From IMG/VR virus record IMGVR_UViG_3300025133_000334, positions 1 to 36,014 of that record: DNA of 36,014 bases; one strand, written 5' to 3'. Each line of letters begins with the position of its first letter. Position 1 is the first letter of the stretch. The translations under genes were made by a program, and so were the position numbers. Below, piece after piece: positions 24,037 through 30,593 of this stretch. The DNA is from a virus. The notes beneath the pieces were generated by a model. It worked only from the letters and a program-made list of their open reading frames with translations. It was not told where the DNA came from and did not search any database.

Positions 24037-24301
24037 TGGTTTCACCTTTCGCTTTTTCCCATATATCCATTAATACGTTATCGACATTATCCTTACCCCA
24101 ACGATTATATATAACCCTTAGGAAACTATGGCTTTGTCCGTAAACAGGGTGCATATATTGTCCCCATCCGTTAGGTGTCCCATTAATTAAGTCGACGTAT
24201 TCTTGGCAATCTCTATTCATATCCATTGTACTATACCCTTCCTTTGTTGCATTATTCATGCATATTTTAACAAGCTTATCTCTATACCTATTGCGTATCA
24301 T
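24026..24301 (-). CDS. 91-residue hypothetical protein
   Basis: Start is ATG 24301 (a TTG two codons earlier is in frame). The product has a basic N-terminus (MIRNRYRDKLVKICMNNATK), then WGQYMHPVYGQSHSFLRVIY and a helical end (NVLMDIWEKAKGETNVS). No family is recognised. It overlaps the Gp88-like gene by 11 bases, so the two may work together. Confidence 0.65.
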   Translation of the reverse strand: MIRNRYRDKLVKICMNNATKEGYSTMDMNRDCQEYVDLINGTPNGWGQYMHPVYGQSHSFLRVIYNRWGKDNVDNVLMDIWEKAKGETNVS

Positions 24302-24336
24302 TGTCAATACTCTTTGTATTGTTAACCTGCTTAGAT

Positions 24337-24369
24337 CTTCACTGGATTTCTTATGTGTTACCAGTGAAG
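24337..24369 (-). other. Intercistronic hairpin
   Basis: A 9-bp perfect stem (cttcactgg with ccagtgaag) closes a 15-base loop, between two small early genes. No T-run follows on the minus strand. It may be an RNA-processing or stability element, like the hairpin at 24579-24608. Confidence 0.45.
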
Positions 24370-24380
24370 TGCTAAAGAGG

Positions 24381-24533
24381 TTAGTCTTTATCTAGCTTAA
24401 CACCATCAGGCAATTGATTTCCTAAAGTATCCAATAGATCATTAACTTGTTCGAGAATACTATCAATATCATTATCGTCTACCTGATTAAACTTTTCCTC
24501 AGTTAATTTAAACCGTACATTCATTAAAAGCAT
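24381..24533 (-). CDS. 50-residue acidic hypothetical protein
   Basis: The frame (MLLMNVRFKLTEEKFNQVDD..., then NQLPDGVKLDKD) is acidic and helical, with AAAGGAG 10 bases before the ATG. Hairpins flank it on both sides. It is the second gene of the early arm. No family is recognised. Confidence 0.6.
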   Translation of the reverse strand: MLLMNVRFKLTEEKFNQVDDNDIDSILEQVNDLLDTLGNQLPDGVKLDKD

Positions 24534-24578
24534 AATATGTCACTCCTTTAGTTGGTTGGTTGGTAGTCTGCTTAGGTC

Positions 24579-24608
24579 TCCACTAGCAATCTTGTGATCA
24601 CTAGTGGA
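24579..24608 (-). other. Intercistronic hairpin after the first early gene
   Basis: An 8-bp perfect stem (tccactag with ctagtgga) and a 14-base loop lie 13 bases downstream of the first early gene's stop. No T-run is present. Upstream of the next gene a short ggtt tandem is seen (24551-24562). Confidence 0.45.
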
Positions 24609-24620
24609 ATCCAAAGGAGG

Positions 24621-24818
24621 CTATCCTAACGATACTTTAACCGGATTGCGTAACTTAAGGTCATTCAATAAATCTTCCGCCTCTTCAAAGCTTGGTTTGT
24701 CCCAAAAACCACTATCAATATATAGATCATTGAATTTAACTAGTAGCGCCTCTTCATCTCCATAGGTGCCATGCTCATAGAATGACAAACCGCCTTGGCT
24801 GAATAAATATGTATGCAT
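24621..24818 (-). CDS. First gene of the early arm, 65-residue acidic protein
   Basis: This protein (MHTYLFSQGGLSFYEHGTYG, then FEEAEDLLNDLKLRNPVKVS) is acidic, with aromatic residues in the first third. It lies directly downstream of the divergent control region, with GAGAGGG before the ATG. First early genes in lytic phages often act on the host or on regulation; no motif here shows which. Confidence 0.65.
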   Translation of the reverse strand: MHTYLFSQGGLSFYEHGTYGDEEALLVKFNDLYIDSGFWDKPSFEEAEDLLNDLKLRNPVKVSLG

Positions 24819-24855
24819 AGGTAAAACCCTCTCAATTGGTTAATTTGATCTTAGG

Positions 24856-24885
24856 ACTATAGCAGCACCTCAATATCATTATCAA
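24856..24885 (-). promoter_or_regulatory. Leftward early promoter candidate
   Basis: On the minus strand TTGATA (24885-24880), an 18-base spacer and TATAGT (24861-24856) each match 5 of 6 consensus bases for a sigma-70 promoter. Transcription would start near 24849, about 30 bases before the first early gene. This is the best leftward promoter seen in the control region. Confidence 0.62.
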
Positions 24886-24990
24886 TAGTTAAAGCATGTT
24901 TAGCTATATTACTATTGAATAACAGGATTGCCCTTATGTTATACCTTATCGTGCTATACAATATATATATACATCCCTGCAGTGTGTCCC

Positions 24991-25024
24991 TGAGATGACC
25001 TGAGATGACCTGAGATGACCTGAG
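24991..25024. repeat. 10-bp tandem repeat, 3.4 copies
   Basis: tgagatgacc is repeated three times exactly, followed by tgag. A 10-bp period places each copy on nearly the same face of the helix, as for a cooperatively bound protein. Confidence 0.9.
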
Positions 25025-25082
25025 AATAACCATACTCATGCATACTTTCTCCTCAAGTTCTCCCCATGCAATCCACATGCCA

Positions 25083-25134
25083 CTCCTTAGGTCTACCTAT
25101 GCAACCACTGCATACCTGCCATGCACCTAAGGAG
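25083..25134. repeat. 10-bp inverted repeat (ctccttaggt / acctaaggag)
   Basis: ctccttaggt at 25083-25092 is the exact reverse complement of acctaaggag at 25125-25134. The 32 bases between hold several atgca-type words. The right arm belongs to a 16-bp direct repeat, acctaaggagtaccta, at 25125-25140 that recurs at 25525-25540 just upstream of the strong rightward promoter. Confidence 0.8.
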
Positions 25135-25184
25135 TACCTAGGTGGCACCAATGTTGCACCTATGCAATAACCATGCCAAGTTCT

Positions 25185-25295
25185 ACCTATGTAACTACCT
25201 ATGTAGTTACTTAGGACACCTATGTTGACCTATGTAACTACCTATGTAGTTACTTAGGACACCTATGTTGACCTATGTAACTACCTATGTAGTTG
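25185..25295. repeat. 43-bp tandem repeat, 2.6 copies, with inner palindrome
   Basis: Copies begin at 25185, 25228 and 25271 (the last truncated at 25295) with no differences in the shared part. Each full copy contains the hairpin-capable gtaactac-ctat-gtagttac and three CCTATG words. Counting two more upstream copies, CCTATG occurs ten times between 25096 and 25289, at spacings of 12, 21 and 10 in the array. This is iteron-like. Confidence 0.92.
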
Positions 25296-25373
25296 TGGGG
25301 GGGGACCCCTGGAGCCTAAGGATAATTATTGTAATACACTCAGGATCACATGGGAAGCAATTTGGACTCCCTA

Positions 25374-25416
25374 GGTCTACTTAGGTCTACTTAGGTCTAC
25401 TTAGGTCAACATAGGT
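25374..25416. repeat. 10-bp tandem repeat, 4.3 copies
   Basis: ggtctactta occurs three times in tandem, then ggtcaacata (two changes) and ggt. The 10-bp period is the same as in the unrelated repeat at 24991-25024. The two phased arrays bracket the 43-bp repeats. Confidence 0.9.
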
Positions 25417-25499
25417 AATTATGCCTATAATTTAGGCAGATAAGTTATCTATTTGTTATCCCTAAAGTAACAAAAGTGGTACTAATGTGAAGATAAAGC

Positions 25500-25527
25500 T
25501 TGACAAGTGGATATTTGCGGGTATACC
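25500..25527 (+). promoter_or_regulatory. Weak rightward promoter candidate
   Basis: A perfect TTGACA (25500-25505), 16 bases, then TATACC (25522-25527). The -10 box matches only 4 of 6, so this is a second-rank candidate beside the stronger promoter at 25579-25607. Confidence 0.35.
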
Positions 25528-25578
25528 TAAGGAGTACCTAAGGAATAATAAAAGAAGAATAAAGATATACTTTAAGGG

Positions 25579-25607
25579 TTGACTTTTGGTGCTAAATATG
25601 CTATAAT
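25579..25607 (+). promoter_or_regulatory. Strong rightward sigma-70-like promoter for the late arm
   Basis: TTGACT (25579-25584), a 17-base spacer and a perfect TATAAT (25602-25607) form the best promoter on the plus strand here. Transcription would start near 25614, giving a 246-base leader before the small terminase ATG. The copy of acctaaggagtaccta at 25525-25540 lies just upstream, a plausible regulator site. Confidence 0.82.
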
Positions 25608-25780
25608 AGGTGTATACCGTAAGCTACACTACTTAAGCAACAAGTACTCTACATGAGGGGTAATCATTTTGTTAAAACCATTAAGTTATTAACTCATGAA
25701 AAACACTTACTCCTTAAATAAATTCATTAAGTTAAATACCTTAAATCTCCCTTAATTCTACTTCACACCTTGCTCCTAAG

Positions 25781-25791
25781 GACTACTTAAG
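25781..25791 (+). promoter_or_regulatory. GACTACTTAAG motif in small-terminase leader
   Basis: This is the sense-strand copy of the 11-mer also found in the primase-helicase leader and at the gene starting at 22005. Here it extends into the palindrome ctacttaagtag (25783-25794), about 70 bases before the terminase ATG. Confidence 0.4.
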
Positions 25792-25859
25792 TAGACCTAT
25801 CTGAAGAGTAATAGTGTTGTGTCTTTTTTATTAAGGTAAAAGTTTAAAGGAATATATTT

Positions 25860-26243
25860 ATGTCTACTACTAAAGACGACTCGACACTACCTACGAAAAA
25901 GAGACCTCCGGGGAATCCTAATTTCTATAAAGGTATGCCCCCTATGAATCCCGAAGGCAGGAAGAAGGGTTCTGTAAATAAATACACTAAGTTGTCCAGA
26001 AAGTTAATGTCGGACAGGGGTCCTGAGATTGTCAATAAAGTTATTGAGATGGCACTTGAGGGTGATCGACATTGTTTAAAGATGTGTCTAGACAGAATTA
26101 TTCCGACTTCCAAGGCAGTTGAGATTACCCATGACCACCAGGACCTAGGTATTAATATCATAGTTGAAGGTGTTAAGGCCATAGAGAAGAAGGAAGAGGA
26201 AGAGTTTAAGATCATTGAGGGCGAAGTCCTAGACAATGGCTGA
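25860..26243 (+). CDS. terS: Terminase small subunit
   Basis: This 127-residue protein would recognise phage DNA and start packaging. The N-terminal NPEGRKKGSVNKYTKLSRK is the basic 'NPxGRpkGs.nk' motif common at the start of small terminases (DUF5681-like). The core GPEIVNKVIEMALEGDRHCL, then MCLDRIIP, is a typical helix pair. The C-terminus is acidic (EKKEEEEFKIIEGEVLDNG). It overlaps the large subunit gene by 8 bases. AAAGGAA supplies a ribosome site. It lies directly beside the repeat region, relevant if that is a packaging site. Confidence 0.85.
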   Translation: MSTTKDDSTLPTKKRPPGNPNFYKGMPPMNPEGRKKGSVNKYTKLSRKLMSDRGPEIVNKVIEMALEGDRHCLKMCLDRIIPTSKAVEITHDHQDLGINIIVEGVKAIEKKEEEEFKIIEGEVLDNG

Positions 26244-27510
26244 TCTTAAAGTCTCACTTCATGAGGCACAAATGGAGATATTTAAGTCTCCAAAGAGGTT
26301 CAAAGTGGCCTCATGTGGTCGTAGGTTCGGTAAGTCCTACTTAGCGGCATGGGTCCTAATAATCAAGGCCCTACAGTCAACAGATAAGGACGTATTTTAT
26401 GTTGCCCCTACATTCCAACAGGCCAAGGACATCCTTTGGTCCATCCTTAAGACGGTTGGTAAGGACGTAATTAAGTCGGCACATGAGAATACTGCAACAC
26501 TTACTCTGATTAATGATAGGAAGATATACTTAAAGGGGTCAGACAGGCCAGATACGTTACGAGGTGTAGGTCTTAGTTATGTCGTAATGGATGAATATGC
26601 CTCAATGAAGCCTGAGGTCTGGGAGATGATCCTTAGGCCCACTCTGGCTGACGTTAAGGGTGAGGCTTTATTCATAGGGACTCCTGCAGGTAAGAACCAC
26701 TTTTGGCAACTTTGGGTTGACGCACAGAAGGAAGAGAATGCAGAGGAGTGGGAAGCATTTCAGTTCAATTCGACGGACAATACCTTTCTGGACCCAAAGG
26801 AGATCGAAGCAGCAAAGAAGAATATGTCTACCCAAGCCTTCAGACAAGAGTTTGAGGCAACATTTGAGTCCTTCACAGGAGGAGTCTTTAGGGAAGAATG
26901 GGTTAGATACGTAGACGAAGATAATTTTGATGACGTAAAGACCCAAGGGCATTATGTCATCTCAGTCGATCCGGCGGGTTATGAGAAGGCCAATAAGGAC
27001 AGAGGTCTAAAGAGTTCTAAGCTGGACGAAACTGCAATAAGTGTAGTTAAGATAGTCCAAGACGAATGGTTAGTCAAAGATATACATCATGGTAGATGGG
27101 GTATTAAGGAGACAGCCAGTAAGATTTTGGACATTGCGGAGGACGTAAAAGCCACTACGGTAGGGATTGAGTCAGGCGCTCTTAAGAACGCCATTATGCC
27201 CTACATAGAGGACGAGATGAGAATACGTGGTAGGTGGGTCAATATTACTGACGTTAGCCACGGTGGTAAGAAGAAGCAGGACAGGATAGTATGGGCGCTA
27301 CAGGGGCGTATGGAACACGGTAAGATCAAGTTCCGTAAGGCAGATTGGAACCATCACTTTGTTTCACAAATGCTTGACTTTCCTTCACCTTTGGCCCATG
27401 ATGACTTACTTGACTCACTGGCCTACATAGACCAAGTTTCAGTAGCGGATTTCGCTACATCAATAGATTTAGAGGAATGGGAACCAATGGACACCGTATC
27501 GGGGTATTAA
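26236..27510 (+). CDS. terL: Terminase large subunit
   Basis: This 424-residue protein is the packaging motor and headful/cos nuclease. ATPase motifs: Walker A GRRFGKS (28-34), Walker B YVVMDEYA (Glu120) and coupling motif GTPAG (148-152). Nuclease acidic residues: Asp245 (ISVDPAG), Glu312 (VGIESGA) and the C-terminal HDDLLDSLAYID. The length is normal for short forms of TerL in podoviruses and GTA-like systems. It is the most useful marker for placing the phage. Confidence 0.96.
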   Translation: MADLKVSLHEAQMEIFKSPKRFKVASCGRRFGKSYLAAWVLIIKALQSTDKDVFYVAPTFQQAKDILWSILKTVGKDVIKSAHENTATLTLINDRKIYLKGSDRPDTLRGVGLSYVVMDEYASMKPEVWEMILRPTLADVKGEALFIGTPAGKNHFWQLWVDAQKEENAEEWEAFQFNSTDNTFLDPKEIEAAKKNMSTQAFRQEFEATFESFTGGVFREEWVRYVDEDNFDDVKTQGHYVISVDPAGYEKANKDRGLKSSKLDETAISVVKIVQDEWLVKDIHHGRWGIKETASKILDIAEDVKATTVGIESGALKNAIMPYIEDEMRIRGRWVNITDVSHGGKKKQDRIVWALQGRMEHGKIKFRKADWNHHFVSQMLDFPSPLAHDDLLDSLAYIDQVSVADFATSIDLEEWEPMDTVSGY

Positions 27511-27515
27511 TTTAA

Positions 27516-29480
27516 ATGAGTTCAAACAATAAAGACTTAGCATACAATGACCCTCAGGCCTCACTCGCTTCTTGGGTTGTCGATAGAGTTACTCAGTGGG
27601 AAGACCACCGGAATACGAATTACCGTGACAGTTGGGACGAATACTATCGTATCTGGCGTGGTATCTGGGCGCATGAGGATAAACAACATAACTCAGAGAA
27701 GTCCAAACTTATTGCCCCTGCGACACAGCAAGCTATTGAGGCCATTGTGGCTGAACTAGAGGAAGCTGTATTTGGCAGGGAACAGTGGTTTGACCTAAGG
27801 GACGATATTAATGATCAGGATCAGACTGACGTTAAGGTAGTCAAAAAGAATCTTCAGGAGGACTTGGACAGGGCTAAAGTTAAGGACGCAGTAGTTGAGT
27901 CCATCCTTAATGCAGCCATCTTTGGTACAGGTATAGCTAAGATTAGAGTGGATGAAGAGACAGTAAAGAGTGCCAAGGAGTCTCCCATCCCCAATACACT
28001 CACTACGGACACTGTGGTGTATGAGGAAGACAAAGTTACGGTCAGAGTTGAGTCCCTAACACCTAAAGAGTTCGCCATAGACCCTACGGCTACATGTATT
28101 GATGAAGCCCTAGGCGTTGCCCAGGTAGTCATCAAGCCTAAGTACGAGATTATAGAGGGTATCAGAGAAGGTATCTATGAGGACAAACCTATAGGCAGTT
28201 ATGATACAGCCGACATGGGCTTTGATGAGGAGACTAACTCTCAGGAGACCGATGACGATAAGGTTAAGATTACGGAGTACTGGGGGAGAGTCCCTAAGAA
28301 GTTCCTTGATGCCTCTAAGTCCACGACTGGAGATAGTTTTGATTACGATGATGATGAATTAGTCGAAGCAGTAGTTATTATTGCCAACGACTACGCCGTC
28401 TTGAAGGCTTCTGAGAACCCGTATCTAATGGGAGATCGTCCATTTATGGCCTTCCAATTGGATCGTGTCCCCAATAAGTTTTGGGGCAGAGGTGTCGCAG
28501 AGAAGGGATACAATCCACAGAAGGCTTTGGACGCTGAATTAAGGGCGCGTATTGACGGTATGGCTCTTACTGTCCATCCTATGATGGGTGTTGACGCCAC
28601 TAGATTACCAAGAGGTGTTAAGTTTGAAGTCAAGGCGGGTAAGACTATCTTGACCAATGGTGACCCAAGGCAAACCTTAATGCCTATAAACTTTGGTCAA
28701 ATAGCACAGTCCACCTTTACTGAGGCCAGTGAGATGGAACGTATGGTTCAGATGGGTACTGGTGCTATGGACAGTGCCACAAGTAACTTTACGAACCCAC
28801 GTAACTCCACGGCAAGTGGGATGTCGATGCTTCAGGCAGCGTCCATTAAGCGCCAGAAGCGTACCATTATGAACTTCCAAGAGAACTTCTTAATCCCCAT
28901 GATTAATAAGGCCGCTTGGAGATACATACAGTTTGATCCCTCCAGGTATCCCACAGGGGACTATAAATTCATTGCCTACTCCAGTATGGGTATTATGGCT
29001 AAGGAACTAGAGATGACTCAGATGATCCAGTTGTTGTCCATGACACAACAAGGGACACCTGCATTTGGTATTCTCCTTCTGTCCATCTTTGAGAACAGTT
29101 CCTTAAGTAACAGGGACGAACTTAAACAAGCCGTTATGCAATCTCTACAACCTGATCCAAAACAAGCACAGGTTCAGGAGATGGCACAGCAGTTGGAACT
29201 CATGAAGCTCCAAATGGAAATTGAAGAGATGAAGGCAGGTATTGCTAAGGAGATGGCTCAAGCAGCGAAGATACAGTCTGAGACCCAAGGTAATCACCCA
29301 GAGATTAAGATGGCTGAAGTCCAAATGGACCTTGCCGAAAAGATGGCGAGGATTGAGAAACTTAAGATGGATACACAGAACGTACAGTCCGAAACGTACC
29401 GTAATGTCCCTGAGGTTGATCATCTAAGGTCAGAGACAATCCTTAATCTAGCTAAGGCACGTATGGAACGGTCTAGATGA
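27516..29480 (+). CDS. Portal protein
   Basis: This 654-residue protein forms the dodecameric ring through which DNA enters and leaves the head. The N-terminus (ASWVVDRVTQWEDHRNTNYR, then YYRIWRGIWAHEDK) and the following KLIAPATQQAIEAIVAELEE...FGREQWFD resemble the portal proteins of the VpV262/SIO1-type phages. A stem-like central part and a long C-terminal coiled coil (residues about 545-650, rich in Met, Gln, Glu and Lys) complete it. It follows the terminase with 5 bases between and overlaps the next small gene by ATGA. Confidence 0.88.
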   Translation: MSSNNKDLAYNDPQASLASWVVDRVTQWEDHRNTNYRDSWDEYYRIWRGIWAHEDKQHNSEKSKLIAPATQQAIEAIVAELEEAVFGREQWFDLRDDINDQDQTDVKVVKKNLQEDLDRAKVKDAVVESILNAAIFGTGIAKIRVDEETVKSAKESPIPNTLTTDTVVYEEDKVTVRVESLTPKEFAIDPTATCIDEALGVAQVVIKPKYEIIEGIREGIYEDKPIGSYDTADMGFDEETNSQETDDDKVKITEYWGRVPKKFLDASKSTTGDSFDYDDDELVEAVVIIANDYAVLKASENPYLMGDRPFMAFQLDRVPNKFWGRGVAEKGYNPQKALDAELRARIDGMALTVHPMMGVDATRLPRGVKFEVKAGKTILTNGDPRQTLMPINFGQIAQSTFTEASEMERMVQMGTGAMDSATSNFTNPRNSTASGMSMLQAASIKRQKRTIMNFQENFLIPMINKAAWRYIQFDPSRYPTGDYKFIAYSSMGIMAKELEMTQMIQLLSMTQQGTPAFGILLLSIFENSSLSNRDELKQAVMQSLQPDPKQAQVQEMAQQLELMKLQMEIEEMKAGIAKEMAQAAKIQSETQGNHPEIKMAEVQMDLAEKMARIEKLKMDTQNVQSETYRNVPEVDHLRSETILNLAKARMERSR

Positions 29481-29707
29481 CGGACCAAGAGTTTTTAGAG
29501 AAGCGTCTTGATTTGTTTAATAGTGACGCATGGAGTCTCTTCATGGAAGAGTTAACCACCATGGCAACGTCACTTGAAAACATTCAAACCATAGACGACG
29601 AGAAGACCCTCTTCCTTAGGAGAGGACAGGTGGAAATCCTTAATATGATAGTTAATCTAGAGGAAACCACTAAATTAGCGTTGGATCAATTAGAACTTAA
29701 TGTCTAA
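29477..29707 (+). CDS. Small helical protein between portal and scaffold
   Basis: This 76-residue protein is wholly helical and acidic (MTDQEFLEKRLDLFNSDAWS, then QVEILNMIVNLEETTKLALD). It overlaps the portal stop as ATGA. Small helical proteins at this position occur in several podoviruses, often unnamed. A head-assembly role is likely by position only. Confidence 0.68.
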   Translation: MTDQEFLEKRLDLFNSDAWSLFMEELTTMATSLENIQTIDDEKTLFLRRGQVEILNMIVNLEETTKLALDQLELNV

Positions 29708-29758
29708 CTCCAGCAAATGTTAACTCCATAATCTTTAATAGGACGGAGGATTAGTAAT

Positions 29759-30565
29759 ATGGATAGTGTAGTTGTTGAAGAATCAGAAGTAGCCACAGAA
29801 AAAAATCAAGAAGTAGAACAGTTTGATGACATTACTGAGCAAGAGGCTCCTGTAGACACAGAACGGGAACAACCTCAAGAGTCAGAACTACCTGATAAGT
29901 TCAAAGGTAAGTCCATGGAGGAAATTGTTTCTTCCTATACTCACTTAGAACAAGAATTAGGTAGGAAGGGTCAAGAAATTGGAGAACTCAGACAGCTAAC
30001 TGACGGTATCTTACAACAGCAACTTACCACTCCAACAAACGGTGCGTCTACACAAGAAGTAGAAGAGGTTGATTTCTTTGATGACCCTGACCAAGCGGTC
30101 AATAGGGCTATTGAGAACCATCCTAAGTTCCGTCAGTTTGAAGAGCAGCAAAGAGCGCATAGCGCCCAAGCTACAACTCAACAACTGGAAGCAGAGCATC
30201 CTGATTACCTACAGGTCGTAAGTGACCCTAAGTTTCAGGAGTGGGTTCAAGAAAGCCCGATACGCACTCAGTTATATGTTTCGGCCCATAACTATGATAT
30301 TAATTCAGCGAGAGAACTTATTGGTAATTGGAAAGAACGCTCACTGATTAGTAACACTAGCGAGGCGGAATATGCAAAAGCTGAGAAACGAGAACAAGCC
30401 CTTAAGGCGGGGAAAGGTGTGTCGAGAACTTCTTCAGAGTCCACAGCCGGTAAGAAAATCTACCGTAGGGCTGATCTAATCAGACTCCGAACCAACGATC
30501 CTTCTCGTTATGAAAGCCTACAGGATGAAATCCTAGCGGCCTATGCAGACGGAAGGGTTAAATAG
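29759..30565 (+). CDS. Scaffolding protein
   Basis: This 268-residue, acidic, coiled-coil protein sits between portal and capsid. The N-terminus is rich in Glu, Val and Gln. Next comes ELPDKFKGKSMEEIVSSYTH, then LEQELGRKGQEIGELRQ, a motif common in phage scaffolds. The C-terminal end is basic (KKIYRRADLIRLR), the part that touches the capsid in known scaffolds. It guides procapsid assembly and leaves before packaging. A strong GGAGG lies before the ATG. Confidence 0.85.
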   Translation: MDSVVVEESEVATEKNQEVEQFDDITEQEAPVDTEREQPQESELPDKFKGKSMEEIVSSYTHLEQELGRKGQEIGELRQLTDGILQQQLTTPTNGASTQEVEEVDFFDDPDQAVNRAIENHPKFRQFEEQQRAHSAQATTQQLEAEHPDYLQVVSDPKFQEWVQESPIRTQLYVSAHNYDINSARELIGNWKERSLISNTSEAEYAKAEKREQALKAGKGVSRTSSESTAGKKIYRRADLIRLRTNDPSRYESLQDEILAAYADGRVK

Positions 30566-30593
30566 AGGCCTATAAAGAAAAAAGGAGCTAATC

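Larger units (their letters stand above)
24819..25859. other. Divergent control region; candidate origin and/or packaging site
   Basis: About 1 kb without a convincing gene separates the two arms. In order it holds a leftward promoter, an AT stretch (ta-repeat near 24960-24971), 10-bp tandem repeats, many atgca/catgc words, an inverted repeat, a 43-bp tandem repeat with an inner palindrome, an 8-G run (25297-25304), a second set of 10-bp repeats, two rightward promoter candidates and a 250-base leader before the small terminase gene. Repeats beside divergent promoters fit a replication origin. Adjacency to the terminase gene also fits a packaging (pac) site. Which one is inference. Confidence 0.65.

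Noticed and set aside
24857-25078. 73-codon minus-strand frame in the control region
   Set aside because: It runs through the 10-bp tandem repeats and the leftward promoter, has no clear ribosome site, and its product has no protein-like pattern.
25297-25304. Eight-G run as a functional site
   Set aside because: A single homopolymer next to a repeat boundary may be an assembly or sequencing artefact; noted only as part of the control region.
24991-25416. CRISPR-like array
   Set aside because: Repeats are directly adjacent with no variable spacers, there is no cas gene, and periods of 10 and 43 bp without unique spacers do not fit.
25653-25755. Two tiny plus-strand frames (22 and 19 residues) in the terminase leader
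   Set aside because: Neither has a ribosome-binding sequence. A leader-peptide role is possible, but nothing beyond an ATG and a stop supports it.
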